Of a stretch of DNA of 64,000 nucleotides, positions 1-8,122 are shown piece after piece. Within the stretch, counting starts at the first letter, position 1, and each line of letters starts with the position of its first letter. The DNA comes from Gemmatimonas sp. GTDB lineage: Bacteria > Gemmatimonadota > Gemmatimonadetes > Gemmatimonadales > Gemmatimonadaceae. The notes beneath the pieces were generated by a model. That model saw only the letters and a list, made by a program, of their open reading frames with translations. It ran no database searches and was not told where the DNA came from. The stretch is taken from NCBI GenBank assembly GCA_023910675.1, contig JAAVWC010000010.1:1-64000 (forward strand), in the 5' to 3' direction. A program made the position numbers and the translations under genes.

Positions 1-1129
1 GGCCTATTGCCCTGCGAATAAGCGGATCCAATATCGCCATGTCTTCCGCTACAGTCGCGAGCGGCTTGTAATCGTCGGGCACTGGCCGTCGACCGGCGAG
101 CACTTCGTAAAGCATGATGCCACAAGCATAGATATCCTGTCGAGAATCTCTGAGTTTTGGATTTTGCTGCACTTCAAGAGGCACGTAGCCAATCGAACCG
201 ATTTGTGAAGTCGTGATCGTAGTCTCGGCCAGCTGATCGAAAAGAAACGCGCACCCAAAATCAAGAATGATCGGCTGCCTGTCCGACTCGCGCACGATAA
301 GGTTCGACGGCTTTAAGTCACGATGAATTACTCCTTCGTTGTGCAGATAGTGAAGACCATCGAGGATCTCGACGAAGAGCTTTATCGTTTCCAGAACCGA
401 AAGGCCGCAATCACGAAGAGTGCGCCCACGAATTAAGGGCATCAGGATATAGGCATGCAAGTCATCAATCATGCCTGTTTCGATAACATCGATCACAGCG
501 CGATGCTGGAGGCGCTGCAGAACGGCGCTCTCCCGTCTGAAGCGCGCAGACGCCTTATCGCGGTCGCCCACAAACGCGGACGGATCGAGAATCTTTAGTG
601 CGTACTCAAACGTCGCGACACTCGTGCTACGGGACACACGAAACACTGTCCCAAATCCGCCTTGACCGATTTGCTCAATCTTCGTGAACCGATTGGGTAC
701 AGCGTCGCCCTTGGCCGCGTCTGTTGACGCCGCCCCGACGACGGCATCCACAGTTACAATCCTAAGCTCGGGGGGCTCGATCCTCACGGGCACATCATGC
801 TTCGCGAAAATCTTGTTTAAGATCCGAGGCTCGGGTACGGGCAAGCCCATGCTCGCCACCTCCTCGACGGCGGCCCAATACTGTGCAACATAGGCCACCG
901 CATCGACCGCGGCCCTGTTCAGGGCGGTCGCCATATCTTCCTCCGCCCACGAGAGCGAGGAACTGTTTGTCATTACGCCAAAATGTTCTTTGAACGTTTG
1001 ATATACAACACTTCCATTCTGCCCCTTCGCAATCTTTTTCACCATCTCAACCAACTCCCAGTGAGCCTCCCCGGGAAGGGGAATACCGGAGGCCTCAAAC
1101 CTCAGTTGATCGGGGTAGCGTAAGGGCAT
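1..1129 (-). CDS. Hanks-type Ser/Thr protein kinase, 3'-truncated by window edge
   Basis: Cytoplasmic-looking protein kinase, 376 residues visible, C-terminus outside the window. Reading the minus strand from the ATG at 1129 gives an N-terminal region of about 145 residues that I do not recognise, then a kinase domain. The domain has a glycine loop (GQGGFG, about residue 154), an invariant Lys in ALK (about 176), the catalytic loop HRDLKPSN (about 266), DFG (about 287) and a subdomain IX motif DIYACGIMLYE. No membrane segment is seen before the edge. The start is chosen because a purine-rich stretch (GAGAGG...AAGGGAG) lies just upstream. An internal ATG at 973 is possible but would cut a well-formed N-terminal domain. 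The gene follows the AbiJ-like nuclease gene after 50 bases on the same strand, so it is probably the last or a late gene of the restriction operon. Phosphorylation target unknown. Confidence 0.85.
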   Translation of the reverse strand, partial: MPLRYPDQLRFEASGIPLPGEAHWELVEMVKKIAKGQNGSVVYQTFKEHFGVMTNSSSLSWAEEDMATALNRAAVDAVAYVAQYWAAVEEVASMGLPVPEPRILNKIFAKHDVPVRIEPPELRIVTVDAVVGAASTDAAKGDAVPNRFTKIEQIGQGGFGTVFRVSRSTSVATFEYALKILDPSAFVGDRDKASARFRRESAVLQRLQHRAVIDVIETGMIDDLHAYILMPLIRGRTLRDCGLSVLETIKLFVEILDGLHYLHNEGVIHRDLKPSNLIVRESDRQPIILDFGCAFLFDQLAETTITTSQIGSIGYVPLEVQQNPKLRDSRQDIYACGIMLYEVLAGRRPVPDDYKPLATVAEDMAILDPLIRRAIG

Positions 1130-1179
1130 CTCCCTTAACCTCTCTCTTGGTTGAGAACGGATGACGAAGGCGACGACGT

Positions 1180-2646
1180 CTAAACACCGTGCTTATCAAA
1201 AAGCCTTGAAAAGAAATCCGAAACTACGCTATGTAGCGATTCCTGACTCAACTCAGCTCCACCGAAGCGATAGACCTCGTAACCCGCGAGACGAAGCTCG
1301 CGGTCGGCCGCGACCATTGTGGCATAGCGACTGGGATCTGCTCGATCACCATCAGCGTAGTGATGCTTGCCATCGAGCTCGAACACAATTCGCGAGTTAT
1401 TTGGCAGCAACATGAGAAAATCCATTCTCTGCCGGGGAAGTGGAATGGCACCGACGGCCCCAGGCCCCCGTTCAACGCGGGTAGCCTCGCGGACCCGCTG
1501 GCGAATCGTCTTCGGATCGTAATGCAGGTAAACCTGGGGGACGAGCGCAGGCAAACGATGACTCAACTTAGACCGAAAGATTGCGAAATAGCTTCTGAAG
1601 AAGGCGCGCTCAATCGCCGGGTGGAGCTGGTCCTGCAAACGACGGAAGAGTGCACGTTCTGCGTCACTGGATTCGCTCGCGATTTTCGAGTCGGCATTTA
1701 TCGACGAATACCACTCTACGAGGGTGGTCCACCTAAGGCCATCCGCCAGAATATCCCTGTCGTAGATCAGGCAATACTCTTCATTCCTTACGACCGCGAT
1801 TTCGTTCGTTAACGCATTGGAGATCACGATATCTGGCTTTCGCTCGCCGGCGGCAAAGATCAAGTTCTTGATTCTGTTGTTTGGCTGGCCGACGCGTTCG
1901 CCACGATAGACCGGCCGACCGGAAACATCCCCTTGTGCCGTGAGACGCCAGCCATCGACCTCGATAAGGCGATTGATCGCCGAAAGTAAGTTTTCAGCCG
2001 CTGCGCCCGAGCGAACCACGGGGTGGAACAGTTCACCCAAAAAGGAAAGAAGGAGAGCTGTCGAGCTCGAAAGAATCCCCAGTCTCTCAAGTAGGAGATC
2101 TTTAAGGGACCAGTCCTCGGGATTGTCGACGGTATGCCGCCAAATCTCACCCCAAAGGGCCTCATGTCTTCTATCAAAAGACGGCAATAAATCAATCGGC
2201 CATACACGCTTCAGGAATTCCAGCAGACCAAGTTGCCCACCCAAGCTCTCTGTTCCGAATTCGTGCTCGAGGACTGAAACTACCTCTCTACGCGTTACCT
2301 CTGACAGCAGTGGTTCCTTCTCGCTCGCCCGTTGAAGGGCCTCCGCCATAAGGAACGAGGCATTCCGCGCGTGCAACCGACGAGCGATCTCGATTACTTG
2401 ATCGTCGGCCATCTCTTGGATTCGACAACACACGTATCGGGCCTTTCCCTTGAAGGCCTCCGCCCCGTCGTCGGTAGATACGCTCGATTGAATCCCGACT
2501 TCGACACAAACAGAAGGAACATCATATGCCTTCAACTGGTCGAGTTCGGCAACTACCTGCGCTCGGACGAGACCGGCACGAGCTGTGGTGTCGATGCGCA
2601 AGTGCGCGGCAAGGGAGAGAGTGCCCGAAAAGAGTGGATCGCTCAT
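1180..2646 (-). CDS. AbiJ-NTD3-like protein with C-terminal PD-(D/E)XK-like nuclease domain
   Basis: 488 residues. The middle (about 135-260, FLKRVWPIDLLPS, EIWRHTVDNPEDW, LFHPVVR, INRLIEVDGWRL) resembles the AbiJ N-terminal domain type 3 known from abortive-infection proteins. This assignment comes from memory of the family pattern, not from a search. The C-terminal 80 residues look like a DUF559/Vsr-type PD-(D/E)XK nuclease: Asp409 in MDFLML, then FELDGKHHY at 422-430 (E423, D425, K427), an M-x-x-D-R helix, and GYEVYRFGG. The ATG at 2646 overlaps the hsdR stop by 4 bases (ATGA), so translation is probably coupled to HsdR. No signal peptide or membrane segment. Likely a defence effector that cuts nucleic acid when triggered; the trigger is not visible. 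A standalone restriction nuclease is the alternative. Confidence 0.7.
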   Translation of the reverse strand: MSDPLFSGTLSLAAHLRIDTTARAGLVRAQVVAELDQLKAYDVPSVCVEVGIQSSVSTDDGAEAFKGKARYVCCRIQEMADDQVIEIARRLHARNASFLMAEALQRASEKEPLLSEVTRREVVSVLEHEFGTESLGGQLGLLEFLKRVWPIDLLPSFDRRHEALWGEIWRHTVDNPEDWSLKDLLLERLGILSSSTALLLSFLGELFHPVVRSGAAAENLLSAINRLIEVDGWRLTAQGDVSGRPVYRGERVGQPNNRIKNLIFAAGERKPDIVISNALTNEIAVVRNEEYCLIYDRDILADGLRWTTLVEWYSSINADSKIASESSDAERALFRRLQDQLHPAIERAFFRSYFAIFRSKLSHRLPALVPQVYLHYDPKTIRQRVREATRVERGPGAVGAIPLPRQRMDFLMLLPNNSRIVFELDGKHHYADGDRADPSRYATMVAADRELRLAGYEVYRFGGAELSQESLHSVVSDFFSRLFDKHGV

Positions 2647-5600
2647 GCTCCATTTACCCGCAGATCTTCGTACAAGCGTCCATAAGTAAGCAGAATCTGC
2701 AGCATCGCCTTCTGAATCGCCGGAGAATTGAGCGCCTGCGTCGACATGGTCGTGTGGGCGTCGAGCGCGGCCATGATCGCGTCCTGATTGGCCTTGGGCA
2801 GATCGGGCGACGCCGCAAACTGTTCCTTGGTGTTCGACATGGCCTGCTTCCGCAAGACGGGCGACTCCAGGAGCTTACCCTTGATCACGCCCGTCACGTA
2901 CGTCAGGCGGTCGGTCTCCGTGAGCTCCCCGGTGAACAGGTCGTTCACCTTCTCGATGATCTCGGCCAGCCGCGCCTTCTCGCGGTCCTGCACCGCCCCG
3001 GCGCCGGCCTCGGTGATTGGCGGCAGCGGCACGGGGCTGTCCTTCACCAGCGTGGGCTTCTGCGTGCCCTTGTACCGCAGGGCGTAGTGGGTGAGCTCCA
3101 GCTTCGACAGATCGATACCTTCCCGCTCGCGCCCAAAATCGAGCAGCCGCAGCAGGTGGCGGTAGAAGATGGCGCGCTTCTCGATCTCCGTGTTGCCGTA
3201 ATCGAACACCTGCGACAGGAAGGTGTAGAGCCGGCCGAACGCGCCCAGATCACCCTTGAACAGCACCAGGGCGTCCATGGTGTGCTTGGCCGTCTCGGCC
3301 GCGTCGTCGTCACCGCCTTCATTCGCCGCGCGCCAGGTTGCCAGCGCCGCGCTGTACTGCTTCGTGAGCCGGTCTGCGACGGGCTCCACGGCGCGAATGA
3401 GGTCGCTCTGCTTCGATGACGGGTTGAGGTCGACGGCCGCCACCCGGTCCACCTCGAAGTCATCGTAGTACCCGGTTGCGTCGAGCTTGGCGCGCAGGTC
3501 GTAGACGAGATTTGGATCGGTGGTCGTCTCCAGCGTGGCTGTCTCGTAGTACACCTTGAACGCCGCCAGCACGTCTTCGGGCTCGTTTACGAAGTCCACC
3601 ACGTAGGTGGTGTCCTTGCCCGGGTACGCCCGATTGAGTCGCGACAGCGTCTGCACCGCCTGAATGCCGTCGAGCCGCTTGTCCACGTACAGGGCGCAAA
3701 GCAGCGGCTGATCGAAGCCCGTTTGGAATTTGTTGGCGGCCAGCAGGATCTGATACTCCAGCCCCTTGAACGCCTCGCGAATGTCACGACCCTTGAGGCC
3801 GGGGTTGAGCGAGGCGGTGACCTCGGTGAACGGGTCGGGGCCGCTCTCGGCATCCACCACCTCCCCCGAGAACGCCACGAGCGATTGCAGCGCGTACCCC
3901 TTCTCGGCGATGTACTTCTGCAGCGCCAGCTGCCACCGCACCGCCTCCTTGCGGCTGGCCACCACCACCATGGCCTTGGCCTTCCCGCCAAGCAAAGGCG
4001 AGACTGTGGTGCGAAAGTGCTCGACGATCACCTGCACCTTCTGCGCGATGTTGTAGGGGTGCAAGCGCACCCACCCCATGATGCCGCGCATCGCCGCGCT
4101 GCGTTCGACCTCCTTCTCGTCGAACGCCGCACCGCCGTGAGCCAGATTGAAGGCGGCCTTGTAGCTCGTATAGTTCTGCAGCACATCGAGAATGAACCCC
4201 TCCTCGATAGCCTGCCGCATGCTGTACACATGAAACGGCACCGGCACGTTGTCGGGCGCGGGCTTCCGCGACGGATCGGGGCGCGTGCCGAACAACTCCA
4301 GCGTCTTGTTCTTCGGTGTCGCAGTGAACGCCACGAAGGTGATGTTCTTCTCGTCGGCGCGCGCGGCCATCTGGGCGGCGAGCAGGTCCTCCGTGCTCAC
4401 TTCCCCGCCATCTTGCAGAGCGGCCAGCTCCTCGGCGCTCAACAACTCCTTCAGCTTGGCCGCCGCCTCACCGGTCTGTGACGAGTGCGCCTCATCGGCC
4501 AGCACGGCGAAGCGCTTCCCTTCGGTGGCCGCGAGCTCGCGAACCGCTGCGAGTGCAAAGGGGAACGTCTGGATGGTGCACACGACGATCTTCTTGTCGC
4601 CCTGCAGCGCCTCTGCGAGCTGGTCACTCTTGGGCTTCCCCTCCCCCTTGATGACGGCCACCACGCCCGTCTTGCGCTGCATGTCGAAGATCGCGTCCTG
4701 CAACTGCCCGTCGATCACCTTACGGTCGGAGACTACAACGACCGTATGGAAGAGCTTCTTGTGCTCGGCATCGTGCAGTTCGGCGAGGAAGTGCGCCGTC
4801 CACGCGATGGAGTTGGTTTTCCCCGACCCGGCACTGTGCTGCACGAGGTACTTGGTGCCGGGGCCGTCGGTGAGCACCGCCGACTGCAGCTTGCGCGTGA
4901 CATCGAGTTGGTGATAGCGCGGGAAGAGCATGCCCACTGGCTGCTTCTTTTCGTCGCGCACGGTGACGAGATAGCGCCCGATGATCTCCAGCCAGCTCTG
5001 GCGCGCCCACACCTCTTCCCACAGATAGGCGGTACGATGCCCGAGCGGGTTGAGCGGGTTCCCCTTCCCGCCCTCGTCGCCCTTGTTGAACGGCAGGAAG
5101 GTGGTAGCCGGCCCGGCGAGACGCGTGGTCATGAACGCCTCGCAGTTGCTGACTGCGAAGTGCACCAGAGCGCCGTTCGGGAAGCTCAACAGCGGTTCGG
5201 GCCCCTGCCCCTTGGGATTGGGCACACGGTCGAACCGGTACTGATCGATGGCATCCTCCACGCGCTGCGTGAAGTCGGTCTTGAGCTCCGCCGTGGCTAC
5301 GGGAATTCCGTTGAGGAACAGCACAAGGTCAATGGCGTTCTCGTTGTGCAGCGAGTAGCGAATCTGCCGCACCACACGCAGGCGGTTGGCGTCGTAGCGC
5401 GCGAGGATGTCGGCGTTGAGACCGAAGGCCGGCTTGAATTGCGCGAGGGTTAGCTTGGCCTTGAGCCCCACCAGTTCGATGCCGTTGCGCAGAACGTCGA
5501 GTGTTCCGCGCTGGTCCATCTGGGCACGCAGCCGGTCCAGCAGCGTGTCAGCCGCCTTGCTGCCGTGATTCTTGACCAAGGCTTCCCAGGCCTGCGGCTG

Positions 5601-5750
5601 GGTGGCCTGCACCCATGCGATCACATCGGCCGGATAGAGTGCGCGGGCGCGGTCGTACATCGCGGCGTCGCCGTCGGCGTAGACCCAGCCGTTGGCATCG
5701 AGGTGGTCGCAGACCTCGATCTCGAAGCTGACCTCCTTGTGCAGGGTCAC
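2643..5750 (-). CDS. hsdR: Type I restriction enzyme R (endonuclease/translocase) subunit
   Basis: ATP-driven DNA translocation and cleavage subunit of a type I restriction enzyme, acting with HsdM and HsdS. With the GTG at 5750 as start the protein has 1035 residues, normal for HsdR. The N-terminal nuclease shows D141 and E155-x-K157 (AIDLVLF...ATAELK). The SF2 motor shows Walker A SAGSGKT (about 306-312), DEAH (about 419-422), FTATP, and SRLNRA in the second motor lobe. I prefer GTG 5750 over the upstream in-frame start at 5807. It forms a GTGA overlap with the stop of the preceding GIY-YIG gene, like the other junctions of this operon, and the upstream residues look like out-of-frame sequence of that gene. 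The 3' end overlaps the AbiJ-like gene by 4 bases. Confidence 0.95.
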   Translation of the reverse strand: MTLHKEVSFEIEVCDHLDANGWVYADGDAAMYDRARALYPADVIAWVQATQPQAWEALVKNHGSKAADTLLDRLRAQMDQRGTLDVLRNGIELVGLKAKLTLAQFKPAFGLNADILARYDANRLRVVRQIRYSLHNENAIDLVLFLNGIPVATAELKTDFTQRVEDAIDQYRFDRVPNPKGQGPEPLLSFPNGALVHFAVSNCEAFMTTRLAGPATTFLPFNKGDEGGKGNPLNPLGHRTAYLWEEVWARQSWLEIIGRYLVTVRDEKKQPVGMLFPRYHQLDVTRKLQSAVLTDGPGTKYLVQHSAGSGKTNSIAWTAHFLAELHDAEHKKLFHTVVVVSDRKVIDGQLQDAIFDMQRKTGVVAVIKGEGKPKSDQLAEALQGDKKIVVCTIQTFPFALAAVRELAATEGKRFAVLADEAHSSQTGEAAAKLKELLSAEELAALQDGGEVSTEDLLAAQMAARADEKNITFVAFTATPKNKTLELFGTRPDPSRKPAPDNVPVPFHVYSMRQAIEEGFILDVLQNYTSYKAAFNLAHGGAAFDEKEVERSAAMRGIMGWVRLHPYNIAQKVQVIVEHFRTTVSPLLGGKAKAMVVVASRKEAVRWQLALQKYIAEKGYALQSLVAFSGEVVDAESGPDPFTEVTASLNPGLKGRDIREAFKGLEYQILLAANKFQTGFDQPLLCALYVDKRLDGIQAVQTLSRLNRAYPGKDTTYVVDFVNEPEDVLAAFKVYYETATLETTTDPNLVYDLRAKLDATGYYDDFEVDRVAAVDLNPSSKQSDLIRAVEPVADRLTKQYSAALATWRAANEGGDDDAAETAKHTMDALVLFKGDLGAFGRLYTFLSQVFDYGNTEIEKRAIFYRHLLRLLDFGREREGIDLSKLELTHYALRYKGTQKPTLVKDSPVPLPPITEAGAGAVQDREKARLAEIIEKVNDLFTGELTETDRLTYVTGVIKGKLLESPVLRKQAMSNTKEQFAASPDLPKANQDAIMAALDAHTTMSTQALNSPAIQKAMLQILLTYGRLYEDLRVNGA

Positions 5751-6613
5751 GCAGACACCTTCTGGCGTTTGAGTGCGTCCAGCGTCTGGCCACCCTTGGT
5801 CTTCCATTCGATCCAGCCGTTTGCGCTGGCGCCGATCAATACATAGGCCGCACCACTGGGCGTCTTGAACAGGTGATCGCGAGTGAACACGACTTCGTCG
5901 CCGTCAACCTTGAGAACGCCCGACTCGAAGAGCGGGTCCCGCATGCGGCCGTCGCTGGTATTGGCCATCGATGGCGTGATCTCGCGCGGTCCCCGCGAAC
6001 CGGCCAGCACGACGAAGCCTTCTGGCGTGAAGAGGCCCCGGCCATCCGCGCCCCGCCGCCTGCAATAGAACATCTCTTCCCGCGCGGGATCCGACGTGGT
6101 GCCGGCAACCGCATCGAACATGGGAAATCCGAGGGTCGACACCAGTGCCTGACCAGTCTCGAAGATTTCGAGGCAATCCGCCTCGAGCGGTGCGGGCGTG
6201 TACGGGCGGCTTCCGTTTGTGGCGTTCTCGTCGCGGAACCGCTTTGCAGCGCGGATGGCCTGAATGCAGTACCACTCCAGAAATAGCGCGTGGGTCTGGG
6301 TAAGCGAGTTCGTGCGGGAAATCAGCACCAGCGCCCGCTCCCAGAAGTCCTTCTCCTTGTTGTGCGCAGTGAGGCGTGCGCGCAGATCGCCGGTCTGCCC
6401 CACGTACACGGTGTCCTCTCTGCCGTCCTCGGTCTCGCCCACCAAGAAGTAGAGCGCCACCTGCGTGCTCTCGGGCATGGCGAGGAAGTCCGCCAGCAGG
6501 CTGCGAGGCACCTCGATGACCTGCACGATGCGCGTGGTGATCTCCGCGATGCGGATGCCCCGCGGGTCGCCGGCGGGCAGGAAGATCTGAATCGTCTTGG
6601 CGCGGGCGGTCAC
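5747..6613 (-). CDS. GIY-YIG nuclease-like protein with C-terminal DUF4357
   Basis: 288 residues. A GIY-YIG core is visible: ALYFLVGE (about 53-60) and VYVGQTGDL (about 70-77) for the GIY and YIG strands, the conserved Arg in RARLTAHN (about 78-85), and the conserved Glu in LEWYCIQ (about 113). The C-terminus (about 215-283, FKTPSGAAYVLIGASANGWIEW) matches DUF4357, a domain often found behind GIY-YIG domains in restriction loci. The GTG start overlaps the hsdS stop (GTGA), and its own stop overlaps the hsdR start (GTGA), so it is embedded between S and R genes. It could be an accessory nuclease or regulator of the type I enzyme. Its role is inferred from position only. Confidence 0.85.
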   Translation of the reverse strand: MTARAKTIQIFLPAGDPRGIRIAEITTRIVQVIEVPRSLLADFLAMPESTQVALYFLVGETEDGREDTVYVGQTGDLRARLTAHNKEKDFWERALVLISRTNSLTQTHALFLEWYCIQAIRAAKRFRDENATNGSRPYTPAPLEADCLEIFETGQALVSTLGFPMFDAVAGTTSDPAREEMFYCRRRGADGRGLFTPEGFVVLAGSRGPREITPSMANTSDGRMRDPLFESGVLKVDGDEVVFTRDHLFKTPSGAAYVLIGASANGWIEWKTKGGQTLDALKRQKVSA

Positions 6614-7953
6614 GCGGCCTCCGCTGGTGCAAGGCCACGTACGTCAACTTGGCCGGTAACGGCCGCCGTAATGAGAGCGGCCCGGCGTTCCTTGAGTAGC
6701 TGCACGGCGCTCGCGCTCTCGTTAAGCAAGCCGTCAATCATGGCCGTTGTTCTGTCAACGTGATCAACAATCCTTAATTGCTCGTCGATTGACGGAAGCG
6801 GAGTCGAAAGGGTCCGGACCTCTGGCATGCCAATGGTCTTGACGGTCGCTCCAGTGGTGAGTCTGTCAAATTCGTCACCCATCGAGCGCATCCGCAGTAG
6901 GAGGTAGCGAGGCAGAATTCGACCGCTACACTCCCAAGCAATGAAGTGCTGCGACACGGCCATTGACCGAGTGGTGATCGCACATCGACCGATGGTGGCA
7001 TCACGCGAGAACACCACCACACCGGCGGGTAGGATGCGCGCTGATGAGCCGTCGATGCCGGCCTTGGTTATAGAGAGCGCCGTTTCAGCGATGAATTCGT
7101 GCTCCTTCAAGTAGCCGGTGTCGTTGAGCGATACCCACGGGATGTCGCCGCCATCCCAGTAAGCCGCGATCTTCTTGTCTGGCGTATGCCCACTGTGCAT
7201 CGTAGCAACCCATTTCAGCTTACTCACTTCCCAATGAGCAGGCACGCGCCCGACGCCCGCAATGCCCGAATGCTTCATCGGCGCGTCTGGGTTGAGCCCC
7301 TTGGTGACCGCGTGCGAGATCACCGCCTGTCGCTTCTCCTTCAGCAGCGTGATCAGCCGCTCCTTCTCGGCCAAGAGGGCGTCGATCTTGGCGGTCTCTA
7401 GGTCGAGAAACTGCCAGATTAAGACCTGCTCATCACCTGGCGGGATCGGCAACTCCATCGAAGTCCACGCTTCCATACGAAGAGCCTTCGTACCATGCGC
7501 AGCCTCGTCCAAGCGAGACAGTGATTCACGCGCACTACCTCGCAGCAGCCACGACAGGAACTGACTGTCAACCGATTCACGCGGAAGGATGGCTTTGAGG
7601 TCTTGGTTAATGGCCATCGGCCGCATTGTACGAACGACTGGAAATGAGTGAGCGAGGATCATTCCGCGAACCACAACGAGACTCGCCCCGGCGGCGATGA
7701 CAGCGGCAGAACCGTCTTGGACTGCAAGCTCCGAAACATGGTCAACGGTGTCATGCAGTTCGTCGACCTTCAGGTCTTTGGACGAAGCCCACGGGACAGT
7801 CCCATTCCAATAATCAACGCGTTCCTTGCTGGGCGTTCCCCCACTGCGCATCTCAACCAAGTACTTCAACGGGACGACCGCCCAGTGCGCGGGCACTTCA
7901 CCCAGCCACTCCACGCCGCTGTGTTTGTATTCGGGATACCGAGGGAGGCTCAC
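6610..7953 (-). CDS. hsdS: Type I restriction-modification specificity subunit
   Basis: 447 residues with the two-fold HsdS layout. There are two target recognition domains, each starting with a similar block (KHSGVEWLGEVPAHW near residue 10 and KHSGIAGVGRVPAHW near 235), each followed by a helical conserved region (for example DALLAEKERLITLLKEKRQAVI about 190-215 and the equivalent near the C-terminus). HsdS reads the bipartite DNA target and docks HsdM and HsdR. The two recognition domains differ, so an asymmetric target is expected; I cannot read the target from sequence. The GTG start has a strong purine-rich site (GGGGGAAG) just upstream. The gene lies 169 bases behind hsdM. Confidence 0.95.
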   Translation of the reverse strand: MSLPRYPEYKHSGVEWLGEVPAHWAVVPLKYLVEMRSGGTPSKERVDYWNGTVPWASSKDLKVDELHDTVDHVSELAVQDGSAAVIAAGASLVVVRGMILAHSFPVVRTMRPMAINQDLKAILPRESVDSQFLSWLLRGSARESLSRLDEAAHGTKALRMEAWTSMELPIPPGDEQVLIWQFLDLETAKIDALLAEKERLITLLKEKRQAVISHAVTKGLNPDAPMKHSGIAGVGRVPAHWEVSKLKWVATMHSGHTPDKKIAAYWDGGDIPWVSLNDTGYLKEHEFIAETALSITKAGIDGSSARILPAGVVVFSRDATIGRCAITTRSMAVSQHFIAWECSGRILPRYLLLRMRSMGDEFDRLTTGATVKTIGMPEVRTLSTPLPSIDEQLRIVDHVDRTTAMIDGLLNESASAVQLLKERRAALITAAVTGQVDVRGLAPAEAA

Positions 7954-8010
7954 GACTTCCCCCCGCGCCGTTCGGGCAACTCCAGCGCCTGCAACCGCAT
8001 GACGCGAACG

Positions 8011-8028
8011 ATCCGGACTTTCCGGATA
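8011..8028. promoter_or_regulatory. Paired TCCGGA half-sites in hsdM-hsdS gap
   Basis: ATCCGGA at 8011-8017 and TCCGGATA at 8021-8028 are separated by 3 bases. They match the ATCCGGAT palindromes found three times upstream of hsdM. A shared operator for one regulator of the restriction operon is the simplest reading, but it is unproven. Confidence 0.35.
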
Positions 8029-8066
8029 GTTTCGTGCCTGCGCGAACGCGTTGCGGAGTCGGATTG

Positions 8067-8091
8067 AACCTGTAAGGATCGCTTACAGGTT
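8067..8091. promoter_or_regulatory. Perfect 10-bp inverted repeat between hsdM and hsdS
   Basis: AACCTGTAAG (8067-8076) and CTTACAGGTT (8082-8091) are perfect reverse complements around the 5-base spacer GATCG, inside the 169-base hsdM-hsdS gap. There is no T-run behind it on the minus strand, so it is not a typical intrinsic terminator. It could be an operator, an attenuator or an RNA processing hairpin that sets the hsdM to hsdS ratio. Confidence 0.45.
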
Positions 8092-8122
8092 GCGTGATGG
8101 GAGCGATAATCCGCGGCCCCGC

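Noticed and set aside
2526..3419. Plus-strand long frames opposite hsdR, hsdM, glnS and glgB
   Set aside because: They are complements of well-supported genes in high-GC DNA, without motifs or ribosome sites.
5751..5807. Upstream in-frame start of hsdR adding 19 residues
   Set aside because: The GTG at 5750 gives a GTGA overlap like neighbouring junctions; the extra residues look like out-of-frame reading of the GIY-YIG gene.
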